From Flavobacteriales bacterium UBA3477 (GTDB taxonomy: Bacteria; Bacteroidota; Bacteroidia; Flavobacteriales; Schleiferiaceae): a stretch of 12,921 nt of DNA. The position numbers were made by a program, and so were the translations under genes. The DNA lies in contig DFQY01000012.1 of assembly GCA_002378005.1 (NCBI GenBank), positions 1 through 12,921 of the forward strand. The letters run 5' to 3'. Numbering within the stretch: position 1 is the first letter of the stretch; every line of letters begins with the position of its first letter. This document shows positions 7,811 to 12,921 of the stretch, one piece after another. The notes below the pieces were generated by a model. It was not told where the DNA came from and searched no databases. It saw only the letters and a list, made by a program, of their open reading frames with translations.

Positions 7811-7839
7811 AAAAAACCCGGCTGCAGGCCGGGTTTTTT
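7811..7839. terminator. Strong bidirectional rho-independent terminator
   Basis: CCCGGC (7817-7822) pairs with GCCGGG (7828-7833) around a TGCAG loop, flanked by AAAAAA on the left and TTTTTT on the right. It therefore works as a GC stem plus U-tract on both strands. It sits 4 nt after the amylase stop and 2 nt before the stop-codon end of the convergent Crp/Fnr gene, so it serves both. Confidence 0.93.
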
Positions 7840-7841
7840 AT

Positions 7842-8480
7842 TTAGTTGATCAGGTGAACCCCGTCTTTATCTTGGGTGATGACCCCTTCGTGTTCGAGGG
7901 ATTTGAGTAGTCGGCTCACTACCTCTCTTGAGGTGCCGAGCTCAGAGGCCATTTTCACTTTGGACAATGCCACGCCTTTGCGGCTACTCACGCGACAACG
8001 CATTTCGATGTAGGCGCGCAATCGAGCTCCTAGTTGCTTAAAGATCGCATTGTCCACGAGGCTCAGCAGCTCTTCGAAGCGCTTGCGGAAATTGGCCAAT
8101 TCGTACATTCTCCACTCCGGAAATTGAGTCGCCATAGTGTTCAATTCGCCGATGGGCACGTTCAAAATCACTGCAGGCGTCTCCGCTTCCACCGTGATAG
8201 GCATTTCTCCGTTCGGTAGAGTAGAGAAGGCCGCACATGGACAGATTTCCCCGGGCGTCAGAAAATACAATAATAACTCCTTGGAAGGGTCGTCTTCATC
8301 GCCGCGAACCACGCGCGCATTTCCCTCCAAAATAATGGGCAAAAAGCAAGCTTCAATCCCGTAATCAAGAATTAAACCGCCCTTCTCGTAATGCTCTATT
8401 TCCCCAACCTCGATGAGGTGTTGACGCAGCTCAGCGCTCAATTCTGGGACAATAGTTTTTAGGATATGATCGATGTCCAT
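7842..8480 (-). CDS. Crp/Fnr-family transcriptional regulator
   Basis: The 212-residue protein has an N-terminal cyclic-nucleotide-binding-type beta-roll (about 25-115; VGEIEHYEKGGLILDYG, LYFLTPGEICPCAAF), a dimerisation helix (about 120-155) and a Crp-type winged helix-turn-helix (about 160-212). Its recognition region is ALSKVKMASELGTSREVVSR (171-190). The ATG at 8480 is preferred. An in-frame TTG at 8537 would add 19 residues without family-like sequence. Residues usual for cAMP contact are not obvious, so the ligand is unknown; many Bacteroidota members bind none. C45, C80 and C82 (GEICPC) are near the expected ligand pocket. The gene lies 59 nt after the sulfotransferase gene on the same strand, and the gap holds a 17-bp palindrome. 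Confidence 0.92.
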   Translation of the reverse strand: MDIDHILKTIVPELSAELRQHLIEVGEIEHYEKGGLILDYGIEACFLPIILEGNARVVRGDEDDPSKELLLYFLTPGEICPCAAFSTLPNGEMPITVEAETPAVILNVPIGELNTMATQFPEWRMYELANFRKRFEELLSLVDNAIFKQLGARLRAYIEMRCRVSSRKGVALSKVKMASELGTSREVVSRLLKSLEHEGVITQDKDGVHLIN

Positions 8481-8515
8481 AGCGAGTGTCGTTGGTGGCT
8501 TGAAGTTAGCAAAAT

Positions 8516-8532
8516 CCCACGAAGTTTGTGGG
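8516..8532. promoter_or_regulatory. Near-perfect 17-bp palindrome upstream of the Crp/Fnr gene
   Basis: CCCACGAAGTTTGTGGG is symmetric about 8524 with seven of eight base pairs matching; the single exception is G/T at 8521/8527. It is further flanked by AAAAT on the left (8511-8515) and ATTTT on the right (8537-8541). It lies 36-52 nt before the regulator start codon and just after the sulfotransferase stop. The size and symmetry fit an operator for a dimeric protein such as a Crp/Fnr regulator. Alternatively it is a weak hairpin terminator or attenuator on the minus strand, where it is followed by ATTTTG, which is too poor a T-tract for a strong terminator. Confidence 0.45.
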
Positions 8533-8539
8533 CCCAATT

Positions 8540-9886
8540 TTATCCCAACCCCTCATACACTTTTTGGGCCATCTGCACGAGATCAGGGCTAAACCCACTA
8601 GGCACCGCTTGCGTTTTCTCAAAGACCGGAATATTCTCTGCATTAATGATTATACCCGTGGCTTTGGCAATGCGCTCCACCACCTGTGACGGACGCGCCA
8701 AAAACTCCTCATAGCGAATAAACTCCAACCCGCCCAAACCTTGCGCGTAGCTATAGTACTCGACCCAACGCTCCAACCAAAAATCCAACTTCTCACGGTC
8801 ACGCTCGTCGCCTAGGGCGCCAAGGTCAAAAGGTAATTGATCCTGCCCAAACTCATGGTGCCCTAACCAATTCATATAGGTCAACACAAACGGGTCTTCC
8901 GCCTGCTCCTTGCTAAATTTCAAATGCTGCTTGTACAAACTGCAGGCGTGCTCGAGCGGCTCACGCACCATTACAAACACCTTCATGTCCGGATTCTGCG
9001 CCAACAAAGAGGGCAACCTGAGCACCGCATTATTGTTCTTTGCCAAATACACCTCGCCGGGCTTGCACAGGCTCTTGTAATACCTTCTGTACTGCTCGTT
9101 CTCTTCTCCGCTCAACTCATGACGCACCAACCGGTCCTTTTTCACGAACCGATCGCTCGTGATCACCTTGAAGAAATACTCCTCCAAGGCCTCCACGCTC
9201 GCAAGCCCTACCTTGATCCCGTCGCCGTGCGCGCGCTCCTGCTGCTCTTTGCGGCTGGGGCGGTAGAATTTGGCCCATAATCTAGGAGCAAGCAATACGG
9301 GCATGTTGCTATAATCCAGAGAACGGAACGAACCGCGCTCACTCAAAGTACGCGTTAATGCTGTGGTCCCTGCCCGGGCCAACCCAGTGACCACCACGGC
9401 ACTTACCGCGCCGTCCTCCACAGGGTGCTCTACGCCTTTGATTTGGCGCTTCAACAAGGCCTTGCCAATGTGGTAATGGTCGAGGATGAGGTGATGGAAT
9501 AATTGGGCCATAGCGCCATAGGCACTCTTCTTCTTTCGAGGGTAGAGAAACGGCAGTATAGTTCCTGCGGTGAACACGCCAAACTTCCAACTTGTGCTCA
9601 GCGTATCTGCCCAAAACATCCCCGGCAAATACCAGTACGTCCATGCGGTCGCCCCCAACACTACGGCCAAAAAGGCCAAGGTCTTCAGGAGAGCCACAAC
9701 GGTAGCATTGGTCGCTTTGTTTACCGCCTCGAATTTGTCGTCCTCTTCAAGGTCGGAGATGAGAATGTCGAGCAGCCCCACACTGCGGCTTGCTAGATCA
9801 AAAAAAGGAGCCTGCATCCATAGCACCCCCATTCCGAGAACGATCCCCGAAATCAGCGGAAAAGCTATGCGCAGCGCCTCGAACAT
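8540..9886 (-). CDS. Membrane-anchored sulfotransferase-family protein
   Basis: The 448-residue protein has hydrophobic segments at about 9-27, 63-88 and 101-115. A C-terminal soluble domain with sulfotransferase (PF13469/PF00685) features starts near residue 160. VVVTGLARAGTTALTRTL (164-181) is the 5'-phosphosulfate-binding P-loop-like motif (classically PxRSGTT), and VFVMVREPLEHACSLYKQHL (303-322) is the 3'-phosphate-binding motif with R308 and S316. LEFIRYEEFLARP (387-399) is the usual late block. Family members use PAPS to sulfate glycans, lipids or tyrosines. With no lumen, the catalytic domain is probably cytoplasmic, where PAPS is made, but the acceptor is unknown. The start at 9886 directly abuts the stop of the 45-codon gene (TAAATG). 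LARAGTT in place of the usual PxRSGTT is a mild variant. Confidence 0.85.
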   Translation of the reverse strand: MFEALRIAFPLISGIVLGMGVLWMQAPFFDLASRSVGLLDILISDLEEDDKFEAVNKATNATVVALLKTLAFLAVVLGATAWTYWYLPGMFWADTLSTSWKFGVFTAGTILPFLYPRKKKSAYGAMAQLFHHLILDHYHIGKALLKRQIKGVEHPVEDGAVSAVVVTGLARAGTTALTRTLSERGSFRSLDYSNMPVLLAPRLWAKFYRPSRKEQQERAHGDGIKVGLASVEALEEYFFKVITSDRFVKKDRLVRHELSGEENEQYRRYYKSLCKPGEVYLAKNNNAVLRLPSLLAQNPDMKVFVMVREPLEHACSLYKQHLKFSKEQAEDPFVLTYMNWLGHHEFGQDQLPFDLGALGDERDREKLDFWLERWVEYYSYAQGLGGLEFIRYEEFLARPSQVVERIAKATGIIINAENIPVFEKTQAVPSGFSPDLVQMAQKVYEGLG

Positions 9887-10024
9887 TTACTTTTTACGCG
9901 CTTTCTTGATGCCGTACCAAATGCGGTAGCCGAAGGCGAAAACGATCAGCAAAAGCACCAAGGCAATCAAGATGCCAGCGCCCAAGCTCAAACCAGGGCC
10001 GATGTACAAAAGTGGAGTGATCAT
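9887..10024 (-). CDS. Small single-span membrane protein (45 aa) upstream of sulfotransferase
   Basis: ATG 10024-10022 opens a 45-codon frame ending in TAA. The product has a Gly-rich hydrophobic N-terminus (MITPLLYIGPGLSLGAG), a strong membrane span at about 18-33 (ILIALVLLLIVFAFGY) and a very basic tail, YGIKKARKK, which predicts the C-terminus in the cytoplasm. Its stop codon is immediately followed by the sulfotransferase ATG with no gap, strong evidence for a real, translationally coupled gene. No family is recognised. A role as a membrane partner or anchor of the sulfotransferase is inference from position only. The 51-nt gap to the upstream CotH-like gene contains TATTTTG, a weak partial -7 element, so either its own promoter or read-through is possible. 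Confidence 0.72.
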   Translation of the reverse strand: MITPLLYIGPGLSLGAGILIALVLLLIVFAFGYRIWYGIKKARKK

Positions 10025-10075
10025 ACGTGTTGTATTTACGGCTGCAAAATACGCCTCATCTGCCGAATTGCCCTA

Positions 10076-11476
10076 TTACCACGCACTTATTTCAGAATCC
10101 ATCCACGCCAATCGTTGTTCTAGATAAAAGCGAAGAAAATCAACTTCGCCGGCGTGATTGACGGTGTTTCCATTATCTGTTTTCCAACGGTTGTAGTTGC
10201 GTTCGATTGCACCTGCTTGGACTAATCGGTCTTCAGTATCATTAATCAATCCGAAGATGGCAGCATCGCTCAGTGCGCCGCTGCGGAGGCTGGTCCATCT
10301 GGCCTTGACCGCTGTGGTGAAAATGGGGTCTTCGAGGAATCGGTCCCACCAGAAAGGCAGCATCCATGCATCTTGATTCACGTGGTCGTTGTAATTGCAA
10401 ATCCAATCGTCCCATGGCACTCGTCCTTGACGCCCGTATCCTATGTTGAAGTCCCAGATGGGCCCAAAGCGGAGCTTGCCGCTGCGCGGTTTATGCAGGA
10501 AAGTGGAGATACGGTAGGCATCGATGTTACCTCCGAGCTCGTTCATGATAAAGCCGTCCACAAAGCTTTCCAGGTCGATATAGTCGAGGTATGTGCGTGT
10601 GGAGCTGCTGAGGTCGTCGGTAAGGAGGGCGGTTTCAAAATCGCTGATGTAGCCTTGTATGTATTGGCGCTGGGCATAGGTCATCTCGGCCGGGCCAGGA
10701 TGCTCGTACAAGAAGTAGGTCTCGAGCCATTGTTGGTCGTGGTAGGGCGGACGGAAGGGCTCGATGGTCATGCTGTCGCCGTAAATATCATAGTGCGAAC
10801 GGAAGCTATTGGCGGAGGTGTAGACGGCATCATCCCCCCAATTATTGTCGTAGTATTCCAACGGCTGACCTACAGGTGCGTCGCCAGCCGTCTTGTCGAT
10901 TTTTAAAATATATCCACCAGTGATTCCTGGTTCTGAATCGCCATTTGGCCTGCCTACATCAATGCGCAATGGATCTGCTTTGAGCTTTTCCATTAAGATG
11001 TAGAGGCCATCGTAGCGACCGTTGACGCGGAGCTCTACCCAGCGGCATCGGCTGGCGTATTGTCCCATCGATCGGGCCAATTCGTAGCTGATGTAGTGGT
11101 GCATCAAGGTGGGGTCAAAGGCGTAAAAATTATCGGGGTCGGTGGCGCGGAAGACATGCCCCATGAGAATCCAGTCGGATTCGGCCGGCATGCCCAAGAG
11201 GCTTTGCGCCCGGTCATCGCCTGCCATGCGTGTTTCTATGCTGTAAGACTTTTTATCGCTGACTCGATAGGAAGTACTACCTCGGTATTCTATGCCAATC
11301 TCGCTGGAAAGGACTTCTTTATCCTCGTCCAAGATGACCATTTCGCCACGAACTTTTTCGTCGGGGCGAATGACTTGGGTAGTGTTGATTTCGATGATGG
11401 GGAGTTCTCCGACGGTATAATCGGCATCACATCCAACCATAGCTACTAGCGCCAAGATGAAAAGCAGTCTTTTCAT
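10076..11476 (-). CDS. CotH-like kinase-family lipoprotein
   Basis: The 466-residue protein begins with a lipoprotein signal (MKRLLFILALVAMVGC, lipidated Cys16) followed by acidic DAD, which may act as a surface-export signal in this phylum. Family blocks of CotH-like proteins (PF08757) are EYRGSTSYRVSDKKSYSIE (63-81), SDWILMG (100-106), a WVELRVNGRYDGLYILMEKL region (146-165), ITGGYILKIDK (185-195), SFVDGFIMNELGGNIDAYR (304-322) and LRFGPIWDFNIGYG (335-348). CotH of Bacillus is an atypical protein kinase; here the second acidic position of the usual WDFD block is N344, so activity is uncertain. The ATG at 11476 is chosen because it creates the lipoprotein signal; an in-frame TTG further upstream would lie inside the divergent gene. 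It is divergent from the DUF4956 gene with 61 nt between starts. Confidence 0.9.
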   Translation of the reverse strand: MKRLLFILALVAMVGCDADYTVGELPIIEINTTQVIRPDEKVRGEMVILDEDKEVLSSEIGIEYRGSTSYRVSDKKSYSIETRMAGDDRAQSLLGMPAESDWILMGHVFRATDPDNFYAFDPTLMHHYISYELARSMGQYASRCRWVELRVNGRYDGLYILMEKLKADPLRIDVGRPNGDSEPGITGGYILKIDKTAGDAPVGQPLEYYDNNWGDDAVYTSANSFRSHYDIYGDSMTIEPFRPPYHDQQWLETYFLYEHPGPAEMTYAQRQYIQGYISDFETALLTDDLSSSTRTYLDYIDLESFVDGFIMNELGGNIDAYRISTFLHKPRSGKLRFGPIWDFNIGYGRQGRVPWDDWICNYNDHVNQDAWMLPFWWDRFLEDPIFTTAVKARWTSLRSGALSDAAIFGLINDTEDRLVQAGAIERNYNRWKTDNGNTVNHAGEVDFLRFYLEQRLAWMDSEISAW

Positions 11477-11508
11477 CGGATGAAAATACGATGTATTCGC
11501 ACTCCTAT

Positions 11509-11516
11509 TATCTTTA
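11509..11516 (+). promoter_or_regulatory. Likely -7 promoter element for the DUF4956 operon
   Basis: TATCTTTA matches TAnnTTTG at seven of eight positions and lies 21 nt before the DUF4956 ATG, giving a leader of about 15 nt that is A-rich (aaacaaatacaac) and without Shine-Dalgarno. The same 61-nt gap must also hold the promoter for the divergent CotH-like gene. A short exact palindrome, AATACGATGTATT (11485-11497), sits between them. Confidence 0.42.
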
Positions 11517-11537
11517 CGGGAAACAAATACAACTACT

Positions 11538-12131
11538 ATGCCTGCCTTTTCTGAAAATGCGCTGTTAGAATTGCTCCTTCGTTTCGCGCTGACCCTAGGG
11601 TTTAACCTAGTGCTTATGCGTATTGTGAGCAAGCACGGACCACAATCCCGCAAGAATGTCTACAGCTTTTTCATCATTTCTGTGGTGGTGTTCTTCCTGT
11701 CCCACACCTTGCGCTCCTTTGATATGCAGATCGGTATGGCCATTGGAATGTTTGCCGTCTTTGGCATTGTGCGCTACCGCACCGAGCCATTGCGCCCGCA
11801 GGAGATGACGTATTTGTTTGCAGCTATTGGTATTGCCTTGATTAATGCGTTGTCCTCACAGCCAGAAGGCTGGATGGAGATGGTGGTGATTAACGCTTTA
11901 GTCTTGGCCTTTATTTATTTGCTCGAGAAGTTTTTGTTGCGTGAGGATGTCAAGCCGAACCAACGCAAGTTGAATGTATCGGTTCCTGTGGCTGAATTGG
12001 AAAAATCAGCCATGGATGCTAAAGTGAAGGCACTGGAATCGCAAATGGGTATTCAGGTGATTAGGGTCCAAATATCTAAAGTAGACTACGCCCTCGGCAC
12101 TGCTCAAATCCAGCTGTACTATGAAGAGTAA
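11538..12131 (+). CDS. DUF4956 family multi-pass membrane protein
   Basis: The 197-residue protein has hydrophobic segments at about 9-29, 41-57, 66-80, 91-106 and 114-132, then a soluble C-terminal domain of about 60 residues. The conserved core GMFAVFGIVRYRTEPLRPQE (70-89) followed by MTYLFAAIGIALINAL (90-105) is the diagnostic DUF4956 block. The function is unknown. Family members are often encoded beside VTC-domain polyphosphate polymerases and CotH-like proteins, which fits the divergent CotH-like gene here. The cytoplasmic tail (NVSVPVAELEKSAMDAKVKA, then VIRVQISKVDYALGTAQIQL) looks like a ferredoxin-like beta-alpha-beta domain. The last 11 nt overlap the start of the DUF2490 gene (ATGAAGAGTAA), so the two are translationally coupled. 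Confidence 0.93.
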   Translation: MPAFSENALLELLLRFALTLGFNLVLMRIVSKHGPQSRKNVYSFFIISVVVFFLSHTLRSFDMQIGMAIGMFAVFGIVRYRTEPLRPQEMTYLFAAIGIALINALSSQPEGWMEMVVINALVLAFIYLLEKFLLREDVKPNQRKLNVSVPVAELEKSAMDAKVKALESQMGIQVIRVQISKVDYALGTAQIQLYYEE

Positions 12132-12759
12132 GCTTTTATTCATGGCCCTTTTGGTGGGCGGAATGGCCTTTGGTCAGAGTGCGACCGAATCAGCGGCCTG
12201 GTTTAAGTTGGGAACAAAGTTGGACTTCAATAAGGAACTTTCACTTTCGTTAAGTGGTCAATACCGCGCTTCAACGTTAAGTGATGATCGCTGGATTACG
12301 GAGGCCCAGTTCGGTCGTGAACTGAATAAGCAATGGGACCTGGGTTTAGAGCTTAGACACTATATGATTTTTGATACGAAGGGCGCGACGCAAGGAACTT
12401 TTCACAGGGTTCGTGCTCAATTCTTTGCCTCGCAGCATATCGACCTAACTAAAGGCGACTTGCACTTTCGTTACGCGCTCCAGCAGAGTGCAGTGCTTAT
12501 TGGATCCGGCAACAACAAGTTTACAGGTAGGTTTCGTGTGCAATACGATTACCCAATAAAGGATTTCAAATGGGACCCGACGTTTGAGGCCGAGGTCTTT
12601 GCCTCTGGCGACCCAAACTTTGACAGAGCGCTCCGTTTAGGGGTTGGCTCTGAGGGGAAGGTAGCTGGTCAACGCCTTAGCTTAGGATACTTTTACCAAA
12701 GAGATATTAGTAATACCGGTACGCATGCCCATGTGGTGCAGACGTCCATTCGATTTTAA
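12121..12759 (+). CDS. DUF2490 family outer-membrane beta-barrel protein
   Basis: The 212-residue protein has a signal peptide (MKSKLLFMALLVGGMAFG|Q, cleavage near 18). The mature part is made of alternating amphipathic strands with charged turns: WFKLGTKLDFNKELSLSLSG (27-46), DDRWITEAQFGREL, DLGLELRHYMIF, GTFHRVRAQFFASQ, HFRYALQQSAV, KFTGRFRVQYDYPI, LRLGVGSEGK and RLSLGYFYQRDI. It ends in VVQTSIRF with a C-terminal phenylalanine, the usual BAM recognition signal. This matches DUF2490-type barrels of about 10-12 strands. A channel or structural role in the outer membrane is likely but unproven. It overlaps the DUF4956 gene by 11 nt and is followed by a strong terminator. Confidence 0.88.
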   Translation: MKSKLLFMALLVGGMAFGQSATESAAWFKLGTKLDFNKELSLSLSGQYRASTLSDDRWITEAQFGRELNKQWDLGLELRHYMIFDTKGATQGTFHRVRAQFFASQHIDLTKGDLHFRYALQQSAVLIGSGNNKFTGRFRVQYDYPIKDFKWDPTFEAEVFASGDPNFDRALRLGVGSEGKVAGQRLSLGYFYQRDISNTGTHAHVVQTSIRF

Positions 12760-12761
12760 AT

Positions 12762-12792
12762 AAAAACCCCCGAGCAGCGCTCGGGGGTTTTT
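12762..12792. terminator. Strong bidirectional rho-independent terminator
   Basis: CCCCCGAGC (12767-12775) and GCTCGGGGG (12779-12787) form a perfect 9-bp stem around an AGC loop, with AAAAA before and TTTTT after. It starts 3 nt after the DUF2490 stop codon. Its symmetry suits convergent genes, consistent with a minus-strand gene ending just to the right. Confidence 0.93.
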
Positions 12793-12806
12793 GGTTAACG
12801 ACAGGT

Positions 12807-12921
12807 CTAGGTTACCACTCTTGTTCCATACCGAAGCAGCTGGGGACTATACTTCGGAACGTTACCTGGGTTTGATTGAAGAGTATTACTACCCCGAGCA
12901 TCTATTGCGCCGTCCTTTGGC
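12807..12921 (-). CDS. Possible C-terminal end of an unidentified minus-strand gene
   Basis: A minus-strand frame is open from the window edge for 37 codons and ends at TAG (12809-12807), 15 nt from the bidirectional terminator. Its visible end reads NVPKYSPQLLRYGTRVVT. About 23 of 37 codons start with a purine, a stronger coding-like bias than the competing frames on either strand (plus strand from 12821: about 13 of 33). The convergent layout repeats that of the amylase and Crp/Fnr genes. No family is recognised, and a plus-strand frame reading RYLGLIEEYYYPEH also stays open to the edge, so the call is tentative. Confidence 0.33.
   Translation of the reverse strand, partial: PKDGAIDARGSNTLQSNPGNVPKYSPQLLRYGTRVVT

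Noticed and set aside
8481..8537. A TTG start for the Crp/Fnr regulator adding 19 residues.
   Set aside because: The added residues are not family-like and would cover the palindrome region; the ATG at 8480 gives a normal length.
11477..11653. A 59-residue N-terminal extension of the CotH-like protein from a TTG start.
   Set aside because: It would overlap the DUF4956 coding start and the shared promoter region, and it would place the lipoprotein signal internally.
12811..12880. A 5S rRNA-like or structured RNA segment suggested by GTTCCATACCGAAG and the inverted CCGAAG/CTTCGG.
   Set aside because: The conserved 5S loop order and flanking helices are absent and the stem is only 6 bp, so I do not support an RNA gene.

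Overview
The window looks like chromosomal DNA from a member of the Bacteroidota, probably a Flavobacteriales-type marine or freshwater bacterium. The reasons are a type IX secretion (T9SS) C-terminal sorting domain on the amylase, the lack of Shine-Dalgarno sequences before most genes, -7 promoter elements close to TAnnTTTG, and families typical of that phylum (DUF4956, DUF2490, CotH-like lipoproteins, Crp/Fnr regulators). Base composition is near 50% GC. I see no mobile elements, CRISPR arrays, tRNA or rRNA genes, and no gap between genes longer than about 115 bases.

Left part (1-4489). The 5' part of lysS (lysyl-tRNA synthetase) runs off the left edge on the minus strand. Divergent from it is a tightly packed plus-strand operon: a small outer-membrane-type protein, lipB (octanoyltransferase), a membrane-anchored NylB/beta-lactamase-fold serine hydrolase, and a fused two-domain oligopeptide-type ABC ATPase. 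The junctions are a 4-nt overlap, a 14-nt overlap and a 3-nt gap. Two genes converge on the end of this operon from the minus strand: a YbjQ-family protein and, one nucleotide after it, a 39-residue single-span membrane peptide.

Middle (4922-7841). A large secreted GH13 alpha-amylase-type enzyme has two N-terminal beta domains, a CBM48-like module, the catalytic barrel and a T9SS type A tail. It ends at a strong bidirectional terminator.

Right-middle (7842-11476, minus strand). Read in the direction of transcription, the genes are a CotH-like lipoprotein, a 45-residue membrane peptide, a membrane-anchored sulfotransferase and a Crp/Fnr-family regulator. The peptide stop and sulfotransferase start are directly joined (TAAATG). 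A near-perfect 17-bp palindrome lies just upstream of the regulator.

Right end (11477-12921). Divergent from the CotH gene is a two-gene operon, a DUF4956 membrane protein overlapping a DUF2490 outer-membrane barrel, followed by a second strong bidirectional terminator. DUF4956, DUF2490 and CotH proteins recur together in bacteria, often with a VTC-type polyphosphate polymerase, which is not visible here. A possible C-terminal fragment of another minus-strand gene touches the right edge.

The most interesting leads are the CotH/DUF4956/DUF2490 group next to a membrane sulfotransferase module, the two unlabelled small membrane peptides translationally adjacent to larger genes, and the operator-like palindrome before the Crp/Fnr gene.
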